A DNA stretch of 20,340 nucleotides from Actinomycetes bacterium (GTDB taxonomy: Bacteria; Actinomycetota; Acidimicrobiia; Acidimicrobiales; RAAP-2), in NCBI GenBank assembly GCA_021784205.1, contig JAJXTB010000040.1, positions 1 to 20,340 of the forward strand, written 5' to 3'. Position numbers and translations under genes: made by a program. This document shows positions 14,241 through 20,340 of this stretch, piece after piece. The notes under the pieces are model-generated. The model was given only the letters and a program-made list of their open reading frames with translations, was not told the origin of the DNA and made no database searches. Every line of letters begins with the position of its first letter. Within the stretch, counting starts at the first letter, position 1.

Positions 14241-15374
14241 ATGAGCATGGAACACGAAGAGCACGATGCGGTTCGGGGCGCCAGCGCGAACGAACAGGGA
14301 CGTCAAGATCGCAGCAGCGAGGACGCTCTTGTCGAGCGGGCGCGGCTCCGGCGGGCCGGCGAGAAGCGGGGTGAAACGGCTCCTGCTTCACCCGACGCCC
14401 TCCTCGAGCTGGCGCAGGATCAGCGCCCGTTCTCGCGCTACCTCGCTGGGCGGGACGCTCGTGAGGCCTCGATGCGCGCCTACGTCATCAAGGCGCGTCG
14501 CGCCCGGGCGCTGCTGATTGCGGCGGGCTTCGACGCGAGGTACGCGACGGTGCCCGTCGAGGTGTTCCCCTGGCACTGTCTCAGCCCCGAGGTCGCCACG
14601 GCCTACACGGACCTGCTGCGACGCAGCTACTCCAACGCGAAGTCGCGCGAGAACCTGGTGGGGGTCGTGCGACGGCTGATCCGTCACTCAGCGGCCGCCG
14701 GGCTGATGAGCGTCGCGCACCGAGAGCGCCTGCTCGCCTGCCTTCCGGTCCCGGGATCGCCCACGCGCGGCGCGGGGCGAGAGATCTCCCTCGCCGACAT
14801 CCGCCGCCTGCTCAACACGAAGAGCGCCGCGAGCGCGCGTCTCGACGCGCGCGACACGGCGCTGATCGCGGTCTTCCTCTCCACCGGCCTGCGCGTCTCG
14901 GAGGTGAGCGAGATCGACATGGGCGATCTCACGATCAGTCCGGACGGGGGAGCGAGCTTCTCCGTGCGCTCCAAGGGCGGGCGCCGACGCGGCGTCTGGC
15001 TGGCCCCGAGCGCCACGGAGCTCCTCGCCGCGTGGCTGAAGGTGCGCGGCGATCACCCGGGCGCCGTCTTCGACTCGACGGCCCGCCCGGGAAAGGCCCT
15101 GACCCCGTATGGCGTCTCCCAGCTGCTGGAGCGCCGGGCGAGGGCGGCGGGGATCAGCGAGCGCTTCACGAGCCACGACATGCGGCGCACCTTCGCCACT
15201 CGGGCCCTTCGTGACGGCGTCGACCCCTTCACGCTCCAGCGCCTGCTCGGGCACGTCAACGTGCAGACCACCCTCATCTACGACCGGCGCACCGAGCTCG
15301 AGGACCGCGAGGTCCTCCTGCGCCTCGACGTCACCTTCCTGGAGCGGCGGCGCCGCACGGGGGGTGAGCAGTGA
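14241..15374 (+). CDS. Tyrosine recombinase/integrase, first of tandem pair
   Basis: This is a 377-residue recombinase. A charged N-terminal tail (1-60) is followed by a SAM-like core-binding domain (about 65-170) and the catalytic domain (about 180-360) with R218 (STGLRVSE), K245 (VRSKGG), H312 and R315 (SHDMRRTFAT), H338 (LLGHVNVQTT) and nucleophile Y347 (LIYDRR). The active-site set R-K-H-R-H-Y is complete, so it should be active. It cuts and rejoins DNA at specific sites through a 3'-phosphotyrosine. Its TGA overlaps the GTG of the second recombinase by four bases, so both are coupled. With the tRNA-like scar at 280-325 and the palindrome just upstream, integration/excision of this island is the likely role; a tandem-recombinase transposon that has landed in the island is the alternative. 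Confidence 0.9.
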   Translation: MSMEHEEHDAVRGASANEQGRQDRSSEDALVERARLRRAGEKRGETAPASPDALLELAQDQRPFSRYLAGRDAREASMRAYVIKARRARALLIAAGFDARYATVPVEVFPWHCLSPEVATAYTDLLRRSYSNAKSRENLVGVVRRLIRHSAAAGLMSVAHRERLLACLPVPGSPTRGAGREISLADIRRLLNTKSAASARLDARDTALIAVFLSTGLRVSEVSEIDMGDLTISPDGGASFSVRSKGGRRRGVWLAPSATELLAAWLKVRGDHPGAVFDSTARPGKALTPYGVSQLLERRARAAGISERFTSHDMRRTFATRALRDGVDPFTLQRLLGHVNVQTTLIYDRRTELEDREVLLRLDVTFLERRRRTGGEQ

Positions 15375-16366
15375 GCGGGGCGCTGCGCTCGGTCACCGAC
15401 GAGGACGCCCAGCGAGCCGCGGTCATCGGGTCGTGGCTCGCGGGCTTCCCGGCGGCCACCTCGCGACGCTCGATGGCCTCGGCGCTGCGCGCGATCGTGC
15501 GGGCCTTCGAGGGCCTCGATCGTCGCGCGCCGGTCAACGTCGAGCTCTTCGCGTGGGAGGCCCTCGACCTGCCCGAGTTCTTCGAGGCCGTCGAGCAGCG
15601 CCTCGTCGACCGATACGGCCGCGAGCAGTCGGTCAAGTACGTCCTGGCCATGCGCTCGCTGCTGCGACACCTGGCACTCAGGGGCGTGGCCGACTTCGAG
15701 CTGGCGATGCAGGTCCTCGAGGGCACCAAGGTCCATCGCGTCTCGAGCGATCCGAAGTCACTGGCGTTCGATGCGGCGGACCTGTTCCGCATCCTCCAAT
15801 GCTGTCGATACGATGCGAGTCCTGCTGCCGGGCTGCGCGACCTGGCGATGATCTCGCTCGCCGCGACGACCGGCGCGCGACGCCGCGAGCTCGTCGGAAT
15901 CGCGACGGCGGATCTAGATCTCGAGCGTGAAGAGGTGCTTCTGCACGTGAAGGGTGGTGGTCGGCGGGTCGCCGTTCTTCACCGTGCTACAGCGGATCAC
16001 CTGAGGCGATGGATTGCAGTCCGAGGCGATGAAGACGGGCCCCTCTTCCCAGGACTGCGCCGGGGTGGCCATCTCACGGCGGTTGCCGTCTCCGACCACC
16101 AGTTCTGGAAGCGGTTGCGGCACCGCAGTGAGGAGGTGGGGCTTGATCCGCCGCTCGCGCCTCATGATCTGCGGCGGTGGTTCGTGACGTCACTGCTCGA
16201 CAGCGGGGTCGACGTATTCCAGGTCGCCAGGCTGGTGGGCCACGCGCGCGTCCAGACCACCCTGCGCTACGACAGGCGACCCCTGCAGCGCATGAGAGAG
16301 GTTGTCGACCGCCTCGGGGTTCCGCTCTTCGAAGAGCTCGAGAGAGGGGAGTTGAGTAGCGAGTAA
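15371..16366 (+). CDS. Tyrosine recombinase, second of tandem pair
   Basis: This is a 331-residue recombinase starting at a GTG that overlaps the stop of the first. The core-binding domain covers about 10-120 and the catalytic domain about 135-320, with R170 (TTGARRREL), K194 (HVKGGG), H265 and R268 (APHDLRRWF), H291 (LVGHARVQTT) and Y300 (LRYDRR). All catalytic residues are present. The two recombinases are clearly different proteins, so they may act as a heteromeric pair like XerC/XerD or as part of a multi-recombinase element such as Tn554 (TnpA/TnpB) or the three-recombinase Rit elements. No third recombinase follows; the next gene is a methyltransferase. Confidence 0.9.
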   Translation: MSGALRSVTDEDAQRAAVIGSWLAGFPAATSRRSMASALRAIVRAFEGLDRRAPVNVELFAWEALDLPEFFEAVEQRLVDRYGREQSVKYVLAMRSLLRHLALRGVADFELAMQVLEGTKVHRVSSDPKSLAFDAADLFRILQCCRYDASPAAGLRDLAMISLAATTGARRRELVGIATADLDLEREEVLLHVKGGGRRVAVLHRATADHLRRWIAVRGDEDGPLFPGLRRGGHLTAVAVSDHQFWKRLRHRSEEVGLDPPLAPHDLRRWFVTSLLDSGVDVFQVARLVGHARVQTTLRYDRRPLQRMREVVDRLGVPLFEELERGELSSE

Positions 16367-16447
16367 CTACGCCTGGACACCACTCGCGGGGGGCGAGATG
16401 CAGGTCGGGCGGTCTGCGGGAATCCACCCCCTGTGAGGGTGCCCAGG

Positions 16448-16462
16448 TAAGCTGGCCCCGTG
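16448..16462 (+). promoter_or_regulatory. Leaderless-type -10 box and start of the methyltransferase
   Basis: TAAGCT (16448-16453) is followed by exactly six bases and the GTG start. TANNNT-n6-start is the signature of leaderless transcripts in actinobacteria, and no ribosome binding site is present before this GTG. No clear -35 is seen. Confidence 0.5.
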
Positions 16463-17821
16463 AGCCGCCCCACCTTCACCTTCGTTGACCTGTTTGCCGG
16501 GATCGGCGGATTCCACGCCGCGCTCAGCGCTCTCGGCGGCCAGTGCGTCTACGGCGTCGAGATCGACCCGGCCGCGGCGGCGGTCTACCAGCGGAACTGG
16601 GGCATGGACATTCTGGGCGACATCACCGAGGACGCCAATGACGCCGTGATGCGCGTGCCTCGGCACGACGTCCTGTGCGCGGGATTCCCCTGCCAGCCCT
16701 TCTCGAAGAGTGGTGCCCAGCGGGGGATGGAGGAGACCCGTGGGACTCTCTATTGGAACATCCTCAAGATCATTCAGGTGCGCCGCCCGGCTGTCGTCCT
16801 TCTCGAGAACGTGCGTAACCTCGCTGGACCGCGACACCAGCACGAGTGGGATGTGATCATCGACACGCTGCGCATGGAGGGCTATCGCGTCGCTGATGAC
16901 CCAGCGGTGTTCTCGCCCCACCTCCTGCCGCGAGAGCGTGGCGGGCGACCCCAGGTGCGCGAGCGGGTCTTCATCACCGCGACCCGGCTGCCTAAGCGCC
17001 GGGGCTTCGAGCCCGTGGCCGATCCCGTCGCTGACAACCGATCCGTCGGCGGCTGGGACCCCAAGACCTGGAGCCTCGAGGACGACCTGCCTCTGGACCC
17101 AGATCACGAGGTCGAGGGATGCGAGTTGAGCGATGCCGAGCGGCTCTGGATTGACGCGTGGGACGACTTTGTGCAGTTCATGTGGGAGGAGCGTCAAGGT
17201 CGCCGCCTGCCCGGCTTCCCGCTCTGGGCCGACAGCTGGGTGAAGCCGTCGTCACTCAGTCAGGAGGATCTCGCCCTTGAGCCGAAGTGGAAGGCGGACT
17301 TCATTATGAAGAACGCGAACTTCTACGCCGAGTACCGTGGCGTGATCGACAGGTGGGCCAAGCGCTGGGGTGTCTACACAGATGCCTTCCCGCCGTCGCG
17401 ACGCAAACTCGAGTGGCAGGCCCAGGACACTCCGCGGCTCTGGGACACGGTGATGCACTTTCGCCCCTCCGGGATTCGGGCAAAGCGTCCCACCTACCTG
17501 CCGGCGCTGGTGGCGATCACGCAGACCAGCATCGTCGGCAGTCGAGAGCGACGACTCTCGCCCCGTGAGGCGGCGCGCCTGCAGGGACTGCCCGAGTGGT
17601 TCGATTTCGGCGAGCAGCGCCCGGCGGCGACCTACCGTCAACTCGGCAACGGGGTCTCAGTAGGTGCCGTCTGGCACATACTTCGTCGCCACGTTGAGAG
17701 GGACCAGGACGTACTCAAGATCACGCGGCCGCGACTTCTCGAGGCAGTGCTGGACGCGCCGGACAGCCCTGACGAGGTGCTGGAGGCGATGGGACCCGAG
17801 CGCAACGAATCGGTCGCCTAG
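16460..17821 (+). CDS. C5-cytosine DNA methyltransferase
   Basis: This is a 453-residue protein that transfers a methyl group from S-adenosylmethionine to carbon 5 of cytosine. Motif I is DLFAGIGGF (10-18), motif IV GFPCQPFS with catalytic C78, motif VI ENV (116-118), and motif VIII QVRER (Q165, R167, R169). The final motif is QLGNGVSV, with N397. The stretch between about 180 and 380 is the target recognition domain and is long for the family, so recognition of a non-palindromic or longer site is possible; the sequence recognised cannot be read from the protein. About 50 residues follow motif X. It starts leaderless-like at GTG 16460. Its TAG shares the palindromic CTAG (17818-17821) with the stop of the convergent gene, which I take as the matching endonuclease. 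Confidence 0.92.
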   Translation: MSRPTFTFVDLFAGIGGFHAALSALGGQCVYGVEIDPAAAAVYQRNWGMDILGDITEDANDAVMRVPRHDVLCAGFPCQPFSKSGAQRGMEETRGTLYWNILKIIQVRRPAVVLLENVRNLAGPRHQHEWDVIIDTLRMEGYRVADDPAVFSPHLLPRERGGRPQVRERVFITATRLPKRRGFEPVADPVADNRSVGGWDPKTWSLEDDLPLDPDHEVEGCELSDAERLWIDAWDDFVQFMWEERQGRRLPGFPLWADSWVKPSSLSQEDLALEPKWKADFIMKNANFYAEYRGVIDRWAKRWGVYTDAFPPSRRKLEWQAQDTPRLWDTVMHFRPSGIRAKRPTYLPALVAITQTSIVGSRERRLSPREAARLQGLPEWFDFGEQRPAATYRQLGNGVSVGAVWHILRRHVERDQDVLKITRPRLLEAVLDAPDSPDEVLEAMGPERNESVA

Positions 17822-18468
17822 ATCTCTGGGCGCCAGCCTCGCTGGAGTCGGGGAAAGTCGCTGAAGATGTCCAAGGAGACCGCGTCGGAGGCGACACGCG
17901 TGGCGGGGACGTCGGGCTTCCTCGGGATCGGCGCGCTGATGAGCCACTCAGGGTGCGCCTCCCACCACTGTCTCAGGAGCCGGCCCGAGATCTGGAGGGC
18001 ATCGTTCGTCGGATTGAGGAACTCTGCACCAAAGAGAGGGTCCGTGTAGCCGATCCCGACCTCGGCCATGACGAAGATGGTGGCGGTCGTCCAGCGATCT
18101 CGCAGGTCCCGCTCCGGGTCCGAGCCGCGAACGTTGACCAGGTTGTGCATGCCGTTGGTCGTGGCGAAGACGCCCTTGATCGAGATGCCTGCCCCGTTCG
18201 GGCCGTCCAGCTCGAGGTCGTATCCCTGGTTCTGTTTGCCGGCGTTCTGAACGTCGAGGCCAAGGTCGCGCGCCGAGGCGCCGATGATCTGCTCGACGAC
18301 GCCGCCGACGATGAAGCGGTTCTCCCAGACGCTGGTGTTGTAGCGGGTGAGCACTGCGTCGATGGCGGCCACGAGTTCTCGGAGAAGAACGGGGTCGCGC
18401 TCGACGGCCTCCTTGTAGAGCAGGTAGAAGGCACGCTCGCTCGAGAACTGCTGGTTCTCTACCGACAT
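17818..18468 (-). CDS. Putative Type II restriction endonuclease
   Basis: This is a 216-residue protein encoded tail to tail with the C5 methyltransferase, the two stop codons sharing CTAG. The middle has a PD-(D/E)XK-like arrangement: QGYDLEL with D84 and E86, then ISIKG with K98 (D-x13-K). The acidic residue two before Lys is Ser96 rather than Glu/Asp, so assignment of the third catalytic residue is uncertain. The N-terminus is helical and charged, and the C-terminus ends in a Pro/Arg-rich tail. No family name is recognised. The start ATG 18468 follows a purine-rich GAGAGGGGGAGGG. Context is the main evidence: small restriction enzymes usually lie next to their cognate C5 methyltransferase, often convergent. 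Alternatively the true endonuclease is the PD-(D/E)XK protein at 18575-19179. Confidence 0.65.
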   Translation of the reverse strand: MSVENQQFSSERAFYLLYKEAVERDPVLLRELVAAIDAVLTRYNTSVWENRFIVGGVVEQIIGASARDLGLDVQNAGKQNQGYDLELDGPNGAGISIKGVFATTNGMHNLVNVRGSDPERDLRDRWTTATIFVMAEVGIGYTDPLFGAEFLNPTNDALQISGRLLRQWWEAHPEWLISAPIPRKPDVPATRVASDAVSLDIFSDFPRLQRGWRPEI

Positions 18469-18574
18469 CCCTCCCCCTCTCGGCGCGGGCGGGCCGCCCA
18501 GCAGACGGTAGCCGATGCTCTGACCGCGTAGGTCGAGCAGTGTTCAGGGCCCCATGACTGGGTAGCCTCCCAGC
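18469..18574. promoter_or_regulatory. Divergent promoter region between the two nuclease genes
   Basis: The two putative nuclease genes diverge from this 106-base gap. On the plus side TAGCCT (18563-18568) is exactly six bases from ATG 18575, a leaderless-type -10. On the minus side a possible -10 TACCGT lies at plus 18506-18511. A shared gap could let one regulator control both; no operator palindrome is evident. Confidence 0.4.
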
Positions 18575-19179
18575 ATGGAGCTGCAGCAGTTCATTGACCT
18601 CCTTGCGGTGGGACTGATGGGGGCGGACGCCTTCGGCCGGTGCCGCCGCCGTCACGCACCGGCACCATCTATCAGCCCGGGATTGGCGCGCACAGCGAGG
18701 ACCGCATGGTCGAGCTCGCGTTGGCCGCCATCGAGACTCGGCTGAACGGGGTCAGCGTGGATACACACGTTCCGTATCCACGATCACGGCGCATCAAGTG
18801 CGACGTGCATCTGCGCGGAGACTCGGACTGGGCCATCGAGGTCAAGCTGCTGAGGCGACTGGGCGACAACGGCAAGCCGAACGACAACATCCTGATGCAC
18901 ATCCTCTCGCCCTATGCGCAGGATCGCAGTGCCGTCACTGACTGCGTGAAACTGGCCCAGTCGGGCTTTGCGGCGAGGCAGGCGGTGGTGATCATCGGCT
19001 TCGAGTACGGGGAGTGGCCTCTGCAGCCAGCGGTCAAGGCGTTCGAGCGCATCGCGAGCGACCTGGTGAATCTGCGTCCGTGCGTCCCGGCTAGGTTCAC
19101 CGGGCTCGTTCACCCCGTCCAGAAGGAAGGAGCCGTTTTCGCCTGGGAAGTCCTGGGTGCTCGATCTGCCTACTTGTAG
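18575..19179 (+). pseudogene. PD-(D/E)XK nuclease-like protein, probable frameshift near codon 21
   Basis: From GTG 18640 the frame encodes 179 residues with a clear nuclease core: IKCDVHLRGD with D55, then WAIEVK with E67 and K69 (D-x11-ExK). GTG 18640 is a poor start: it has only a distant G-rich sequence, and the protein would begin in the middle of a loop-like PPPSRTG. Upstream in another frame, ATG 18575 has a leaderless-type TAGCCT box and encodes MELQQFIDLLAVGLMGADAF, which looks like a genuine N-terminal helix. One missing base near 18636-18640 would join both parts into about 201 residues. Either the gene is damaged, or the assembly has an indel in a G/C-rich run, or translation starts at 18640. 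Function is probably restriction or repair of DNA, next to the R-M pair; no named family is recognised. Confidence 0.55.
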
Positions 19180-19344
19180 TAATGAGAGTTCAACCGCTCC
19201 CTGAAACCCGCAGAATCGGTATATGAGACACTGGGGACTCTGCTGACGCCCAAGGTGCGCAATTAGCCATCAGAATTCGCCTTAGAACCTGGAGGATGAG
19301 ATTGGGCATTCGTTGAGTTTCAACGGGCGGAGGCGCAAGAATTT
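19180..19344. other. Intergenic gap before the EVE-like gene
   Basis: No gene is seen. The stretch is less G+C-rich than its neighbours. It contains TATATG (19220-19225) as a weak -10 candidate with no convincing -35. GGAGGT (19345-19350), just beyond it, lies six bases before GTG 19357 and fixes that start. Confidence 0.4.
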
Positions 19345-19356
19345 GGAGGTGGCGCC

Positions 19357-20223
19357 GTGGCGTCAGTTAGGGGAAGTGCTGGGAGCCTTGACCGGGGCCA
19401 GGCCACGGCAGCAATCGCTGAGTATCTCGGGATCGATCCGCCATTGGTCGGCGCGGGCAGCACCGTGCCGACCGAATTCCTTGATCGCGTGCTTGAGGCG
19501 ATAGGAGTTGACCCCTCGTCTTACGGGAGTTCATATCGAAAACTTGAGGCTGCGCTGTCCGCTGTTGGCGAGGTTTACGATCCGGCGCTCGACTCAAGTG
19601 AGGCGAGGGGGAAAACGGGCGGCGGGACCATCACGAATAGCGGGTATCGCAAGTTGTTGAGGGGCTTAACCGGTGCACCGCGCTGCTTCATCTTGAACGT
19701 TGCGGACAGCCCTGCCAGTGAGAGGTATCGCGACATCACCGGCGAGTCATATGGCTTCGATTCGTCGGTCTCGGGCCGAAAGGCACTGTTGGAGGCTGGT
19801 CCTGGATCTCTTGTCCTCTTCCACCGGACTGGAAAGGCGTTCGCAGAACCTAGGAAAGCCTTTGTCGCGAAGGCCCATGTCGTCTCGATCGAGGAAGTTG
19901 CGCCTGGCCGCTTCCGCGCTCACTTGGCTGGTTACCGGGAGTTCGAAAACGTTGTGCCCGACTCGGACACGGACATTGCCGGATGGAATCGGCAGCACGG
20001 AATCGTGGAGATAGGGCACGAGACTTTCTTGGCACTCGAGAGCGTTGGCGGCGGGCGGAGTGTCTCTTCCACCGTGGCAGTGGCGTCTTCATCCGTTCCG
20101 TCATCCACCTCGCGTGGATCATTGCGGACTGTCCCAAACACCGTGAGCGATGAAGATGCCGATCGCGTGCTTGCAGTGGCCGGACCTGTTGATGGTCCCC
20201 TTCCTCCAAGCGCTTGGGTGTGA
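19357..20223 (+). CDS. EVE/PUA-like domain protein, C-terminus probably cut by an IS21-like element
   Basis: This is a 288-residue protein. GGAGGT six bases upstream supports GTG 19357. Residues 10-105 are a helical region without a recognised family. Residues about 108-228 look like an EVE/PUA-like domain as found fused to HNH or other nucleases: CFILNV, then YGFDSSVSGRKALLEAGPGS, LVLFHR, FVAKAHVVSIEEV and the AGYREFENVVP strand, closing with NRQHGIVEIGHETFLAL. Such domains bind flipped modified bases in DNA (McrA-like Type IV restriction). A Ser/Thr/Val-rich linker (230-262) then leads to a last helix, and the frame stops where IS21-like end sequence seems to begin, so a C-terminal effector (for example HNH) may have been lost. 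The neighbourhood of a C5 methyltransferase makes recognition of modified cytosine an attractive guess only. Confidence 0.55.
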   Translation: MASVRGSAGSLDRGQATAAIAEYLGIDPPLVGAGSTVPTEFLDRVLEAIGVDPSSYGSSYRKLEAALSAVGEVYDPALDSSEARGKTGGGTITNSGYRKLLRGLTGAPRCFILNVADSPASERYRDITGESYGFDSSVSGRKALLEAGPGSLVLFHRTGKAFAEPRKAFVAKAHVVSIEEVAPGRFRAHLAGYREFENVVPDSDTDIAGWNRQHGIVEIGHETFLALESVGGGRSVSSTVAVASSSVPSSTSRGSLRTVPNTVSDEDADRVLAVAGPVDGPLPPSAWV

Positions 20224-20340
20224 TTACCTGATTCGGCCCCACCTTGAGCATCCAATTTGGCCCCATCCGGTGACCAGCGTTGGTGGAGTACGCGACAGAT
20301 GTCGCGGGCTGGAACGCTGTGGGCATGACGAAAAGGTCCA
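20219..20340 (+). mobile_element. Left end of an IS21-like insertion sequence (partial)
   Basis: Sequence after the EVE-like stop changes in character. GGCCCCACC and GGCCCCATCC recur around TTGAGCATCCAATTT, a repeat style I associate with IS21-family ends in actinobacteria. A frame from GTG 20283 or ATG 20325 (MTKRS...) opens and runs off the window, as expected for IstA. The exact boundary (about 20219, beginning TG) is a guess and the transposase itself is not visible. Confidence 0.4.

Noticed and set aside
1..20340. CRISPR array, rRNA or toxin-antitoxin pair
   Set aside because: No regularly spaced repeats, no rRNA-like sequence and no recognisable small TA pair were seen on reading both strands.

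Overview
This window reads as a high-GC actinomycete accessory region (genomic island). Pointers to the host are strong G/C third-position bias, GTG starts, two TANNNT-n6-start arrangements typical of actinobacterial leaderless genes, and families that I know mainly from Actinomycetota: DUF5925-AAA ATPases, the GDGTY-type extracytoplasmic domain, and OGG-fold proteins with an N-terminal zinc finger. No housekeeping gene was recognised. Pieces of mobile elements lie at both ends and in the middle, and nearly all recognisable genes are of types found in defence islands.

Layout. (1) 1-1022: no convincing gene; a 3' half of a tRNA-Glu-like gene on the minus strand (280-325) looks like an attachment-site scar. 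(2) 1023-1841: B-box-like zinc finger fused to an OGG-like glycosylase fold. (3) 1842-2216: decayed IS3-type transposase tail and an inverted repeat. (4) 2217-5955: a compact plus-strand cluster of DUF5925-AAA ATPase, Clp_N-like protein, small protein, second paralogous DUF5925-AAA ATPase and a membrane-anchored small protein. I know of no named function for this set. (5) 6222-11219: a 1665-residue sacsin/NO VEIN-like protein (Hsp90-type ATPase, NOV_C/DUF3883 nuclease-like domain, and a C-terminal S24/LexA-like domain whose usual catalytic Lys appears to be Arg). It meets tail to tail a UvrD-type helicase with a Cas4/AddB-like iron-sulfur nuclease domain (minus strand, 11216 to at least 13870), which lacks a usable start codon upstream of its P-loop. 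(6) 14173-14210: a 15-bp perfect palindrome ahead of two overlapping tyrosine recombinases (14241-16366). (7) 16460-18468: a C5-cytosine methyltransferase with a convergent putative restriction endonuclease. (8) 18575-19179: a second PD-(D/E)XK protein, apparently frameshifted near its N-terminus. (9) 19357-20223: an EVE/PUA-like protein, likely truncated by an IS21-like element that begins near 20220 and runs off the window.

How the parts may work together. The tRNA scar and tandem recombinases explain mobility. The methyltransferase with one or both nucleases forms a Type II-like restriction-modification unit, and the EVE-like protein next to it may read modified DNA. The ATPase/Clp_N cluster and the sacsin-like/helicase-nuclease pair are the best candidates for undescribed systems. 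Their joint function is inference from gene order and domain content only.
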